NCBI GenBank assembly: GCA_003116995.1
Contig: BDSL01000170.1
Location: 57,331-121,330, forward strand
Direction: 5' to 3'
Source: Yamagishiella unicocca
Lineage: Eukaryota; Chlorophyta; Chlorophyceae; Chlamydomonadales; Volvocaceae
DNA: 64,000 nucleotides
A program made the position numbers and the translations under genes. Position 1 is the stretch's first letter. Each line of letters opens with the position of its first letter. Shown one piece after another: positions 22,330 to 34,883 of this stretch. The notes beneath the pieces were generated by a model. That model was not told the DNA's origin. It saw nothing but the letters and a program-made list of their open reading frames with translations, and did no database searches.

Positions 22330-24723
22330 CTATATCTTCGCCCGCTGGCTAACACGATGCCGTACCCAAACACGTACCCCAAGCTCGTCCACCGCGGCCG
22401 AGGGAGGACCCAGGGCGACGCAAACACAGTGTCCGTGCGGCAGCTGCTCAAGCTGGAACCACCAGCTGCGCCGCCGCCATAATGCCACCGGCAGCACCAC
22501 AGATTCCACATAGGGATCCGTCATTGCCAAGATTTTTCCCGAGGTAGATCAAGTGAAAGCGATGAGGATAAGCAGTAAGGCGGTCAAGGGTACAAAGGTC
22601 AAACGCGTGGCCGTGCTCCTGCCTATTGCGAGTTATCCTGATCAGGACAGCGAAGACAACCATTTCGGGCTTGTTCCCAAACAGGCAATAAAGGCTCGTC
22701 TCCCCTGTGCACCTGGGCTGTAGTTCTCCGTCGAGCACCAATTGCGCTGAGGTGGCCCACACGTCGCTTCCAGCAAATTGAAACGCGGCGCGGCTGAGCG
22801 GCTGGAAGCCGAGCCCGTCACCTCGTGCCTTGGTGTATGCCTACGACCGGACAAAGAAATGAATAGAAGTCGCAGCCGGCAAGGCAACGGAGCTGTGGGT
22901 GGTGGCACGTGGGTAACAATATCCCTCGGGGGTAACGGGCGCGTGTGGACTAGGTCATGGGCATACATCCCCATGGCAAGGCACTAGAACAAGTGGACAC
23001 CGTGCATGGACCATGCGCATCCAACCGTTGGACGCATCAGCGTCTTTCGGTGACCAGGTTTTACTAAACGTTGGCCCACTTCGGCCACCGCGCACACGCA
23101 CTGCCTCACCTCCTTGAGGCTCCACAGCCGCTGAAACGCTGCCTCACGTCGCACCTCCTCATGCGCGAGGCTCTGCAGCAGAGCCCACTGCGCGTCGTGC
23201 ACATGCGATGGAGCCGGGGGGCACACTGTTAACCCTTAACAGCGGTTCCGCCTAGCGGACTGCGTTCCGGCCGGAGATACCGTCTTAGGCACCGCGATGG
23301 GCACGCAGCCCATGCACAGCTGCCAGGCAGTCGCCACCCGATGCTCTCGCTGCAACGAGAACAGCGGCATAAGGCCGGGGGAGGTGCTGGCTTGTGCGAC
23401 GGCCGCACCGGAGTTGGACGCGGCGGTGGAGAGCCCCGGCCGCGCGGGGAATGGGCCACGGACCGCGCGACAGAGACCGCGACTGGGAGCGAGGGCGATC
23501 CCCGACGCGCTGTTCGATACTCAGGGACAATCAGGGGCCCGATGCAGTATGCACCCTCAGCGGACGTCGGCTGTATGAGGACGGGTTCATCCGGAAGGGC
23601 CAGTGCTTCTGGCGCTGCAACATGGGGGACACACGCGCCTCCCGCCTGCCTCACCTCGCTCTCCGCCAGCTGGCCTCGGAAGGACTGCAGGTACGAGTCC
23701 AGCGGACGAGTCGCGGCCCCCGGCCGGGCACTCCGCGGCGCTGCTACGTCCACCCCCACCAGGCAACGAGGATCCGCGGCGAGCACCACGTACCTGCCCT
23801 GCAGCCAGGAAGAAAAGTGCGTACGACACAGTCATGAAGTCCGTTAAGTCGGGGGGGTGGGTGACTGGGACACGGACGGCGCATCGTAGCGGGGCGAGCC
23901 GAACGTCCGTGCAAGGGGCGCCGGGCCGCCATGTTGCGGTAAAAGTGTGTCGTACAACGAGAATACCGTTTGGCGCACAGATGAGCTCTATCGCCGTGGT
24001 CAGGTACACGGAAGAGCTCTACCGCCGCGGCCTTATGCACAACCTCGTGGGAGACGTTGAAGTTAAAGTTGGGCGCAGAGGGCGGCTTGGAGTTGGTGGT
24101 GAAGGGCTTGCGGCCCTTGGTCAGCGCCAGCGACACGTCCTGCCACTTCACGCCCAGCGCGAGGCAGATACAGCAGCGCTGCAGCAGGCGGCTGGCGAGG
24201 GCGCGGTGCTGGTCTGCAGGCTGCAGGAAGCTCAGCACCTGTGTGCAGCAGGGGATGCGGCGAAGGGAATATGGGAGGGGTGTTGGTGGACGCTGTTTGG
24301 GCCTAGAGGACTAGTGTAGAAACCAGAAATAAGGCAAGGCGGGGAGACGAAGGGCTGGAAGGTTGGTGAGCTGTCTTAGAGTTTACCCTGGTGTCAGGAC
24401 GACTGGCCCTTAGACGGGGAGCTATGGGCCGGGGAAGTTTGGCCCAGTGTCGCTGCTATGTTGCCCTGGCTGACTGGAATGCAGCAGCGGTTAACTATTG
24501 AGTTCCCAAAGATGCACCAAAACCGTTCCCAGTTCAACCCTTCAGCACATCGCAATTTCCGGGTCTTGGTCCCGAACTTGTAGGAACCCGAGGCCCAGTA
24601 CCCTACTTTTTCTCGCTCGTCTGGGGGAAGCAATGCCAACTGTTGGCGGAAGCGCCCACGCTTCATCTCGTCCTCAATATCGAGAACCCAGCGAAAGCAA
24701 TATCTCTCTGTTTCTTCGTCCAT
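22330..24723 (-). CDS. 4'-phosphopantetheinyl transferase (AASDHPPT/Sfp type)
   Basis: Six exons (24723-24607, 24238-24044, 23798-23655, 23187-23110, 22840-22713, 22465-22330) join cleanly to 265 residues, normal for the animal/plant AASDHPPT-like group. The enzyme moves 4'-phosphopantetheine from CoA to a conserved serine of acyl-carrier or related carrier proteins. In order: CFRWVLDI and LALLPPDEREKV (N-terminal half), HRALASRLLQR, FNFNVSHEG, VLAADPRCLVGVDV with catalytic D121, then WSLKEAYTKARGDGLGF with E178 and K182. The residue two after D121 is Ala instead of the Glu of bacterial GxDxE; the human enzyme also lacks an acid there. The last exon ends in VALGPPSAAVDELG and a short tail. 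The start is the first ATG of exon 1. It is divergent from the HAD-like gene with 252 bp between the start codons. A minus-strand TGTAA is at 21775-21771. Confidence 0.9.
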
Positions 24724-24975
24724 GGATTATTCTGTGTGGCACGGCCAGGCCCCGTTTCCGTTTCTTTGTGTCTTCGTTGGGCGCGTTCAGGACCATGATT
24801 TCCATTGTTGCTGCAAATTATTTCTCGAGGTGGATCACTTTCCATCGGACCGCCCGAACCCTTGTCGCCGCGCGCTCCAGAACCAACGAGATCATTGGTC
24901 GCTGGGCAAACTGTAACCCTTTTGATTCTACTTATTAGTAAAGTAAATTTATGATAGGTTGTACATGCTCAAACA
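24724..24975. promoter_or_regulatory. shared divergent promoter region
   Basis: 252 bp separate the start codons of the phosphopantetheinyl transferase (-) and the HAD-like gene (+). The right half is AT-rich (about 24925-24960) in an otherwise GC-rich area. A bidirectional promoter is inferred from position alone. Confidence 0.4.
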
Positions 24976-27900
24976 ATGATGAGGAAAGTGGCCGGGGATG
25001 GCGTGGCTGGCCTGGCGCGAGACCCAATCCTGACGCGCGCTTCATTGAACGTGCGTACCCGCCGCCATTTACATTCTTCTATTTCTGCACTTACCAGTCG
25101 CTATAAATGCTGCAATAGTCTCGGCCTTCGGGCTGGACCTGCTGCGTCGACTGGGTCGCTGCTTGCATCAGACGATGACGCCATAGCGTTCTGCCTGGAC
25201 TCGGCCATTGCCGACTTAAGTTACCTTACAGTTTCGGTAGCGTATAGCGCGGCACAGGAGCTCTGGCCAGAGCGGGTGGTAAGTGGGGTGATGCAAGGGC
25301 ACATGCTGCGAGCGAAAACTTTCTCGGATCCAGGGAGGTGAAAGCGGCCACAAAAGGAACGCACACTATCAGCACATATGGACAGATGTGTGGGAAGCTG
25401 TCAAAGTGCCGGTCTGAGTACAGCCCTGCACAGCCACCCGTCGCTAGGGGCCCGCCCTGAAGAGGCCCTGCGGGATACCGCTTTTCCCCACACAGTTACG
25501 GGACGGGGGCACGCGCCAGTTACGGGACGGGGCACAGCAACCTTCACCTGCCCGCCCAAAAGAGGTTTGGGGCTGGGCCCCTGCGCGCTGAAGGCTACCA
25601 GCCATGGCCACCCGGTATGGTGGCACCCATATGGGGGCCATTTGCATTCAACCCAACCGTACTGTTTGCTGACAAAGTACTGTTTGCTGACAAATATTGT
25701 AAGGAGGCGCCGCCGCCGCGCCCACACTCTTTATCTCGACATGCACGAAATATCAAAAAGCCGTGTTGTCGTGTGCCTGTCGTGGCGCGCTGCGTCTGCA
25801 GGTTGGCCCTGTGGGCTTGTATGTGGAAAAGGCGAAGTCCATACTTCCCGCGCTGGCAGAGCCGCATCACGCCGTGGTGCTGGTGCGACTGTTGGCTGAT
25901 GAGGGCGTCATAGGTGGGTGGGTGGCGGTGGGTGTCAGACCGTGGGCGTTTCTGGAGTAGCCGGCACCTAAAACCCAGTCCATGCTTTGCTTGTTGCTAT
26001 GGGGCCGCGTAGCTCGTTCGATACAACTTTCGGAAAAGGAATCGCTGTGGCAAACCCTGGCACAGATCGCTAGGTTGCAGCGGCAGCGCACGGCTGAAAG
26101 TTGAACTCAAATCACGTGCCCCAATACGAGCCCCAATCGGACCCCAATCGGGCCCCAATTGCCAATCCGTGCGCTCTCCATCTGCCCGCCAACCCCAGGC
26201 GCCCGCAGCACCGCCGGTCGTGAGGGCCCCGTGGTGGGTCGCGCCGTTCGGCGCACGGGCAGCAGGCCTCTTCTGGTGGCGGAGATCGCCGAGCACTGGC
26301 CCGTGGTCATGGACTCGTGCCTGCTCCGCTGGTCGTTGGAGGGCCCGGGCCGAGGGTCGCAGCAAGGGGTGCGCTGCGGCCGCGACGAGCTGTTGGTGCA
26401 GGCTCGGACCGCCTTCAGGGCGGCGCAGGCAGCGCTCCTGGAGGATGAGACCGCGGTGGAGGTGAGGCAGGCACCGCGGCAGTGGGTGGCGTCTCAGAGC
26501 ATGCTGCGAGCTCGGCATCCGTGCACCCCTGCAACCTTGCATGTGGCGTGCCTGAGGTCTGCAAGCTCTGCTGGAAGTGAAGCGCCGTGGATCTGGGGCC
26601 AGCAATGGGGGAATACGGGCACCTGCGGTTACACTGCCGGTAACACTTCCGTCCATCGTGGACCTCCCCGGGGGCTGTGCTCACAGCGCCGTGTCGTCCA
26701 CCACGACGCGGCCTCCCGCCTGGCCGCACCATCAGCCCAGACCTGCACCTCCTGCTGCCGCACCCGCCAGGAGTGCTTGGACCACGTCAGCCCGCACTAC
26801 ACGGCAGTGGAGGCCCTGAAGGGGTGCGCCCGGGTGCCGCTGATGATCACCTCCACTCTGCCGGTGGGCTTGGGGCTGCGGGTGCTGGCGCGCTGCGGCC
26901 TCGCTGCCCGGCCGGCGGAGTTGGACATGGTGTTCGGGGCCAGCTGGGCGGCGGTCGTGTCGAGGGTAGTGAGCCGCGCAGCGGCGGGTGGCAGCCGGGT
27001 GCAGATGGTGACGGGTAATTTGGCTCGGCTGGAGCAGCTAGTGGAGGAGGAACTGGAGGCGTTGGAGCCAGCGGAGGCGGGATGGGGTGGGAATTCCGAG
27101 GCGTCGGGACAGGTGGAGCCGGCGGCGGCTGGGAGCGTCTCGAAGGAAGTGGCGACGGAGGGGAGTGGTGCCGCGGGCAGGGCGATGCTGGAGGGGCGTT
27201 GGGCGGCGAGCGCGACGACGGAGGTGCGGTCAGCGTCGGCGCGACCGCAGGGGCCAAGCACGGCCGGCGAGGGGCGCTGCGTGGCGGCATCGGAGAGCTC
27301 AGGAGACGTTGCGGAGAGCCTCAACGGTGGGAGCCCCATCAGCAGCAGCAGCAGCACGAGCAACAGCGAGTACGGGCGCCATGCCCAAGGAGTTCGTGGG
27401 GATGAGCTTAATCAGGCCATTAGTGGCGTCCATCCAGAGTCATCATCAGGCCAGTCATCAGGTCCGTCACCATCATCATCAGAAGCAGCAGGAGTGCCAG
27501 CAGCAGAATCGGTGTCTAAGCGGGGACGCTTGGAGTGGGCGGCGCAAGAACAGGCTGCAGCAGCAGCACTAGATGCCGGACAGGGGACACGGTTAGGGTC
27601 CGGACGGGACGCGACACAAGGCCCAGAAGCACAGCCCGGAGCTGCACCGGCTGCATCAACGAACCCATACGGCACATTGCGGAGTGACCAGCCAGGGCGG
27701 CGAGCGCAACGCCCAGGGTCGGTAACCGGAGGGGAGGGTCAGGGCCGTGCTGGGAGTTTTCCATCGTCGTCGGGGGACGCGACAACACCCGAGGGGTTGG
27801 CCCGGGACTTGCAAGGCTCCGTAGCAGTGGCGCCCTGGCCGACGCTGCGGGTGGTGCACCTGGCAGAGTGGTCGTGCAGCAGCATGTCCTTCCGGGCGCG

Positions 27901-28009
27901 GGCGCTCTCCCACCAACCCCGCGGCTCGCTGCTGACTGAGCACCAGCTGGCGGAGTGGCTAGGTGTGACGCACTTGGATGTGGTGATGGACGGCGTGGCG
28001 TGGCGGTAG
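24976..28009 (+). CDS. plant-type HAD-like protein, probably non-catalytic
   Basis: Four exons (24976-25278, 25802-25913, 26199-26461, 26771-28009; phases 0, 1, 0) give 638 residues. The order of segments matches the plant HAD-like hydrolase family typified by Arabidopsis At2g45990: an N-terminal Arg/Ser-rich presequence (possible organelle targeting), SVAYSAAQELWPE, VGPVGLYVEKA...VVLVRLLADEG, AEIAEHWPVVMDSCLLRW, TAVEALKG followed by a VPLMITST strand, and near the end LRVVHLAEWSCSS...RGSLLTEHQLAEWLG. The catalytic motifs are degenerate. The DxDG nucleophile site reads LDSAIAD, and the acidic motif IV site reads VQMVTGNL. About 230 low-complexity Ser/Ala/Gly residues are inserted before the last strand. 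It is probably a pseudoenzyme or a decaying gene. Short tandem repeats sit in intron 2 (25665-25700; 26118-26163). Confidence 0.7.
26118..26163. repeat. 13-bp tandem repeat in intron 2 of the HAD-like gene
   Basis: Four degenerate units of GCCCCAATCGG-type sequence just before exon 3. An 18-bp direct duplication (TACTGTTTGCTGACAAAG) lies nearby at about 25660-25697. Confidence 0.75.
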
Positions 28010-28699
28010 GCTGCGGCGGTGTAGGACTGCAGGTTTGCTTGCTGGTGGGGTTGCTGGGGGGTAGCGGGAAGCCCTGGGTGGTGGTGGTGGGGAGGGTGAG
28101 GATGGAGGGGGAGTCGCGTCGCGTGCGTCAGCGTTTCCGTTTCATTGGGTTTGGTAAGCAGAACGGCAAGGATGCCCGGGTGTTCACGGCCCTGCTGATC
28201 ATGTGGCGGACTCGGGACTTGGGCGGGCCTGGGCACAAGCGGGATAGCGCTGGCTCTCCATAGCAGGACCGATTCGCATGGAGCCGTGACGCGGTGAGAA
28301 CGCAGGTTGGGGTGCTCCAGGTCATCGTGATGGTCTCGTGGGGAGCATTTCAGACACGCTCCAGGGTGGGCGCCGTGAACTCCGCCCTGCGGCGCCATTG
28401 TTCGTCGTGACGGGGTTTCCACCGGTGATGGCGAACGATGTCTAGGAGAGGGGCCCCGCCGGATGAGCTTCACCCTCGCACTCTCAGCGACGGGGACCGA
28501 TGCCGTGCAATGCTACACAAGCGGCCGTTGGCGGCCGTTGCTGATTGCCGCCGAGGCATTAAGTGAAAGCGTGCGAATGGGCATCGTCCCCTATCTTTAG
28601 CCGCCGACATTTGGAGGATATGACGTACGCTCACCGCGTGCTGCAGGTTGGGTGTGCGATGTGCCGTGCCTGGATGTGCGGAGGCGCACGCGTCGCATG

Positions 28700-30754
28700 T
28701 TACAGCTCCGCCGTTTCCGCGTTGCCCCTCTCTCGCTGCGCGGCCTTGCGCCTCGCCCTGCGTTCCGCACGCTTGGCCTCTCGTAGCGCCATCCGCTTCG
28801 CCACCTTCATCGCCTCCTCAGGACCCCCCCACTCGCCCTCGCCCCCATCCTTGCCCGCAAGCCGCTGATTCAGGCTCCCCCCCTGACGCATTAGCTTCTT
28901 GATGTTCTCCTTGATCTTATCCGTGACCTTGAGCTTTGTGTTTGACAGGATCTGCGAGACAGCCGCGCGGGTTCCGTGACGGTCATCGGTTGTCCCATAA
29001 CCGAATTAACAGGCACCGGTTGGTGCCTCAAGCGCACAACGGTAATGAGTACGGGCACACTGGATTCGGCACGCGAGTTGCGTGAGACGCGGCGATGTGG
29101 TGCCGTACATCGCAATCACGTCTGGAATGCCGACGGCGTCGACAGCTGACCCCACAGCCTTACACTCGTAACCGCTCGAACGATCAAGCTAGCATACGCC
29201 GTGCTCCGTTCGTAAGAAGGCGCCAGTCGTATTTGTACGGCGCCAATAGTATAGACCTTCATCCAAATCATGCGCTACGGCCCACCCCGCTCACCTCCTC
29301 CAGCTTGTCCTTGCGAAGTTGATCGTATGACTTATCACCCTCCCTCCTGAATTGCTTCTCCCCGATCTCCAGCTCGTGTACCTCGGGCTGCTGCAGCAGC
29401 TGCTCCTTGATCTGCAAGCGGCGAGGGAGATTCAGGGGAAACCAGTGGGTCGGCATCAAGGAAGAGGGAACCGACGAGAAGCGGCAAGGGAGGGGAGGGA
29501 GGGAGGGCGCGAATGCGGCGGGACAATCGCAATCGAGCTCTCCGCGACGTGCGGCGAGGGAGGTAAGGATTACGGGTAAGAGGGCTGCACCAGCGTCAAC
29601 CGTCAACCATCAACTGGTGAATGGGCGCCCAAGGGCCCCCCCCCTCGCGCTGTCTATTTTCAAGTTCCAGGCTACGGGTTTCCTCTTCACTTCCCCCCCT
29701 TGTCATGGGCTCACAGGTTCTCCCTCTCTATCCCTCGCAGCCAGATGCCCTCCGTATGCCGCCCGTATCAGTGCGCATGCGACAGCTAGGAGCATAGAAG
29801 TACCACGGTCGGCAACGTGAGGGCCCACGTTGCATTGAGCCACGGCTACGAAGATCTAGCTCACGGAGTTCTGGCTCACGGAGATCTGGCCCTCGGAGAC
29901 CTGGCCCTAGATCTGGCTCACTCCAAGTCGGGTTGCGGCCAACCGCCCCAGCTGCGTTCCCCGCACGCAGCCCTCCGGCATCGGCGCCCCGCACCTCTTG
30001 GATTGAGTGCTTGGTGGTGGGAACCACGACCAGCAAGTCGCGAGAGGCCACGGCCATGGCGGCTCCCCGCAGCGCCGGAAGAGCTTTGAAGCGATGCGCT
30101 AAGTCGTTCGCATCCGCCTGGATTTGAGGGGGGTTGCGAGCAGGAAGATGTAGCAGATGACACGGTACGGCTAACCGGGGCAGCCAGAGGTCAGGTGGAG
30201 GGAGGGGGGATGTGCGTAGGGTTTGCAGGCGATGTGTATCCAGCCGTTTGATTACTCCGCGTAAAGTGTTCCAGGTTAAGATGGCATCAACGCCATGTCA
30301 AAAGTAGTTGCTGGTGCCCTAATTGCCCGCCCTCGGGTCTTGGGTCGGGCACTCACAAAGTGCGGACACCCACGCATCAACGAATGGATGATATACTGCA
30401 AATGTTTAGAGACGATAGAGACGATATATGTGAAGATGATCGCTGCAGATCTACCTGTCGTTACCTGCAGGCAACGAGTACCGGTACCAAGTAGCACTCA
30501 CCTTCCGCCGGTGACCCCAAGGGCCCAACTTGATGGTGATTGCCTCTCCAATGGCATCATCGACATTCTCCAGCTGTAGGATCCAAGGGATTGGTTCCTA
30601 AGGTTTGCACTGGGCAGCGGGAGCACCAACTGAAGCACCATCATCAGCTCCGTGAACTTGCCTGGTCAATGTCATATGAATCTTCTTCCAATGCCGATAC
30701 CGACGCCACCGTTAGCGTCAGCAGCAGCAGGAGGGCTGGGATGCCGCGCCGCAT
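28700..30754 (-). CDS. unrecognised protein with signal peptide, basic C-terminus
   Basis: Five exons are predicted (30754-30662, 30573-30502, 30117-29995, 29411-29295, 28951-28700), all phase 0, giving 218 residues. Intron 1 uses a GC donor with the GCAAGT consensus. The N-terminus is a clean signal peptide (MRRGIPALLLLLTLTVASVS), implying ER entry. After it come LENVDDAIGEAITI, a hydrophobic strand RDLLVVVPTT, a charged helical region (IKEQLLQQPEVHELEIGEK) and SNTKLKVTDKIKENIKKLM. The last 50 residues are Lys/Arg/Ala-rich. There is no KDEL-type retention signal and no second membrane span. I do not recognise the family. Exon phases and codon bias support a real gene, but an exon could be missing in the 29.4-30.0 kb interval. 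Confidence 0.6.
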
Positions 30755-31184
30755 GGTCTGTTTTATCCCGGACAGCGCAAAGTATCACTACCTTTTCAGC
30801 TTTATAGCGATATAGTTTTTAAGCAGCCACGGTATAATGCGATTGAGTAATAGCCTGACCCTGCATGCAAGCGCACTTGTTCGCCCTGATCGGAACCATG
30901 GATTGGGTGGACCAGCATTAATATAGCACTACAATATATTGCGATCAATCGAATTCCATAATTCAGATTAGACACCTGTATCGAACGCCATAAACCTTAG
31001 ACGCCATAACCAGTCCTATGTATGGACACTTCCAGGCACGCGGCCCGTTGCAATGTTAATAACGAAGGCATCGTCAAGAGATCCTTAAAGCAATTCAAGC
31101 TTCGGCGTGCATTGGCTTCGTGTTCGGCAGCAGCCTTGCCAGCACCACCGCCAGTACTAGCACACGCCGCCGTAACCCGGAGCC
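30755..31184. promoter_or_regulatory. divergent promoter region with TATA-like element
   Basis: 430 bp separate the start codons of the signal-peptide gene (-) and the coiled-coil gene (+). On the minus strand TATAAAG (plus-strand 30800-30806) is about 48 bp before the ATG. The centre (about 30820-30980) is AT-rich. The promoter role is inferred. Confidence 0.35.
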
Positions 31185-34100
31185 ATGGAAGACCTTGAGC
31201 GCTGTCTTGCCGCTCTGGATGGATCATCTTCGTCTGAGGCGCTGGCCCACGCCAGGGCAGCCGCGGCCACTGTACGGCAAGAACTGGACATGCACAAGCA
31301 GACCGCAGCTGCCAGGTCTGGAGGGATTTGCCGCCGCAGGGGCAAGGGCCGGGGCAGGAGATGTCAGGGAGCGATGATTCTAGTCGGCGAACCGCTTCCT
31401 GCGTCGCTGCCTGCGCTCAAACCTGCTCGTCGCGCAGGCAGAAGTCGGGCCAGGACTGGCAGACCATCGCAAACGGCAAGGAGGCGGAGGTCGTGCGCAT
31501 GCGCGCCGAGATCAACCGCATGCGTCAGGCACTGAGCAGCAACACGCAGGTCCGTGTATAGGGCCGTGCATAGGGCCGTGTATAGGGATTTGGATTTTGA
31601 GCCGTCAACCGTCAATGAGCCTCATAAGCCGTGCGCCAGCGAGCGGTGTTTCACTTTCTGATCCCCAAAACATGCGAGCCGTCCTCTCCATTACGCTACC
31701 TGACCTCTTGCCTCCGCTGTTGTGGTTGCGACCCTCACTGGGGCAGCTGTAGCGCACCCACCGCTCGCACGGGCGCTGTGGCCCCAACCCCCGTGTGGAT
31801 CTCTCCGATTATTTTGTATCCTCCGCCTCCCATGTTGTGTACGCGGATTTATTCGCCAACCCCTCGTGGTCCCCCACTGCATTGCTCGCTCTCTGTCCCC
31901 AGGCGCACAGCTCCCAGGCGGACGAGGTAGCGGCGCTGCAGTCTCAGCTGCAGCAGGCGCTGGCCCTCAACAAGTGAGACCGGGCTAAGCGGGACGTTTA
32001 GGGTTTAGAGACGACTGCTGGAGGAGGTTTATCCCATTGGGCAACGAAAGCATCCCAGCCACCGGAAGCGCCTTGGGGCCTGCATCTCTTGGCTTACTGT
32101 ATCTCCCGTTAAGAGGGGGCGTCGTTGACGTCCAATTCGAAGCGCAGAAGCTTAGTCCGTATGGGGCATGTTTCGCAACACCCCAAACGGCATCAAAGCC
32201 AACATGGAGGTATACGACAAAGTACGTACGACAAGGTCATGGAAAGGCGGGTGGCATCAGGTAGCCAGGATTTAGCTTGCCGGGTCCTACCTGACCTGAC
32301 CCGGCCCCTCCCTCAGGGCCCAGCAGCGCCAGTCGGTCGTCACCTCAGCCGCCGCCGACGGCCCCTCCGCCGAGCTGCACCGGCTGCGAGCGGAGCTGGA
32401 GGGCCGCACAGGGCAGCTGGAGCGAGCGGAGGCGGACCTGGCTGCGCAGTCGGCGAATGCGGCGGCCCGGCTGAACGAGATGCAGGCGGGTGGCTGGGGG
32501 CTGGCTGGCGGGGGGGCTCGGGGCTGGTGGGTGGCTGAGGGCTGACCTGTGGGCTCCCAGCAGCCCCTCGAGGTAGGCGCCCAGGCCACTGCCCTGGGTG
32601 CCGGGAGTCCAGGCAGCTAGTCCAGGCATCTCCTCCTGCGCTCCGGCGCACCGGCGCTTTCCGTGGCCGGGCGCGGCCGCAGTATTGCTGTGCACCGGAG
32701 CTGATGAGGCCTCGGCTCTGGTAGCGTGCGCTTTGCAAACCGCAGGGGCTGCGCTGCGCGCGCACGAGGATCTCTCCCCACCTGTTGTGCCAATTGCGCT
32801 GCAGGAGAGCTTCATCGCCAAAATCGCGGACATGCGCCGGACGCACCAGCAGCAGCTGGAGCAGGCGGTGGCCGCCGCCAGGGCGTCTGCTGCGTCTGAA
32901 GCGTCGGGGCGGACGGGTCCGCGAGCTGGGGCAGCAGCGGTAAGCCGGGGCTGGTTGTGAAGCCACGATGACGGGCCGCGATTATGGACCACGGTCCTGG
33001 GCCATGATAATATGCCACGATGATAATGCTGGTAATGTTCATGTTGATGAAGAGAATGATGCGGAGGGAGGTGTCCAAAGATGTGATCCTGTTCCGCCTT
33101 GACGGAACGCGGCCTTTCCCTCGGCTCCACGACATGGACCCCCTCGCTGGGCCCTCCCTCCGCCCTCCCGCGCGCAGCTCGAGCAGCAGGCCGCGCAGCG
33201 CCTGCAGCGAGCAGAAGCTGACGCCACCTCGTTGCGGCAGCAGCTGGAGACCGCCCAGGCCACCATAACGGACTTGCAGGTACTGCTGGTTGGTGGTACG
33301 CAGCATGGGGACCAGCCGCCTGAGTAGTGCGCATCTTGCGGTCTGCTCCCTCTCCAGCCACCACCGGTGCTACCGCGCATAGCAGCATAGCGCGGGCAGG
33401 CGTGGGTGCGCACTGCCCACTGCCCAGCAGCCGCACCCGCCCCACATAAGACGTCTCGCTTTTGTGCTCTGGACGTGCTAGATATGCCTCAGTATATAAC
33501 CATCTACGGTGACACGTGGTATAGGGCGGGAAACGTGCTGAGGGTTCTTGGTGCCTGCGCTTGCGATGCGGTTGATGCTTGATGTATGTATGCATTCAGG
33601 GCAAGCTGAGCCAAGCGAAGGCGGACGCGGACTCCTCTAAATCCCAGCTGACTAGCGCCCAGTTCGGCGAAAAGGCCATCAAGGCGCGAGTCAAGGAGCT
33701 GGAAGGGCAGCTGGCCAGGGCGCAGCAGCAGCAAAAGGAACCGCCGGCTGCTGCCCCCCCGCCGCCGGCAAAGGAGGCGCCTGCGGCGCCCTCGGTTGAC
33801 CTGGGCATGCTGAACATGATGGAAGGGCAGCTGGGGCGGCTGTCGGAGATCATCCGCAGCCGGGAGGCTGAGCTGGTACAGATGCGAGCAGCGCTTCAAG
33901 TACGTGTTGGAGGGGACGTCTGGTACCTCCAGGGAGGGAGAAGACGCGTGGACACGAGCGGGCGCGCGGGGCCGGGATGTGGAGGAGGTGCTGCGCAAGA
34001 GAGGATTGGGATTAGGATTAGGGTGGTGGGAACCCCGCTCCAGATCACGGTCTGACGTCGTATTCATCTAGGGGGATTACAGTCAATGAGGCTAACCTAG

Positions 34101-34428
34101 GCGTACATGGTTGGCGTTTAGGGAGCTACCGTATCGCTGTGCTGGATGTGAGGGTGAAACCGCCGATCTGGATTGTTCGCAGGCGGGTTTGGACGAGCGG
34201 CGGGAGTTGATGCAGCAGGTCGAGGCGCTGCAGACAGCGCTGCAGCTGGCGCAGCAGCAACACCTGGTCGGCTCGGGCGGGAGCGTCAACGGGAGCGTCA
34301 GCGGCAGCGCCAGCGGGCTTGCGTCGCCCAAGTCGAACGCGGGGGCGGCCCCCCGCGGCATGACGCACGTGTCACCGAATCGGCCGTACCGATCGGGATT
34401 AAATTCCAAACCCCGCTTCTTCAAGTAG
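31185..34428 (+). CDS. coiled-coil protein, unrecognised
   Basis: Eight exons (31185-31315, 31438-31549, 31903-31973, 32317-32485, 32805-32939, 33178-33279, 33600-33899, 34183-34428) join in matching phases to 421 residues. Nearly every exon encodes heptad-type helix rich in Ala, Gln, Glu, Leu and Arg (AEVVRMRAEINRMRQAL, LHRLRAELEGRTGQLERAE, LRQQLETAQATITDLQ, LDERRELMQQVEALQTALQ). A Pro/Ala linker lies near residues 260-290. The C-terminus is a Gly/Ser-rich stretch ending PRFFK. Intron 4 appears to start with GC (CAG/GCGGGT). At the end of exon 5 a one-base shift would give a more coil-like RVRELGQQR, so that exon end is doubtful. Likely a structural or scaffold protein of the cytoskeleton, centrosome or Golgi class; no specific family seen. 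Confidence 0.65.
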
Positions 34429-34883
34429 TGTCGTTGTGTTTGCGTCTTGCAGCGCAGGTGGGCGTGTGTGAGGGAGGGTATGGGCGACGTGATCGGGATG
34501 TTGTGTCCATTCGGCGATTTGACGGATGCGATGCGATGCCGCTGCGCTAAGCTGGCCGATCAGGCGGGGCCCACGTGACCCGGGCGTTGGGAGGCGAGAC
34601 TTAGCCTAGAAGTGCGGGTGCAAGGGAATGTAGTGGTGGGCGGTACTCGTGGGTCGTTTTAGGCTAAAACTGTATTGTGTGCATGCGCACGACAGGATCC
34701 ACATCCTGGGAATGAGCAGTTGGTTGGTTGCGGTCGCAAGGTTTGGTTTGCTTGCTAGCGCCTCGTAGTTCTAGTGACTGTTACAGTGGGCCCCAGGGCA
34801 TATGGGGCCTCGTGTTGCCGGAAGCAGGTTCCAAGCCCTGTGCGCCTCGCATGCGAAAATTCGTGCAGGGGCGGGCGTTAGGA

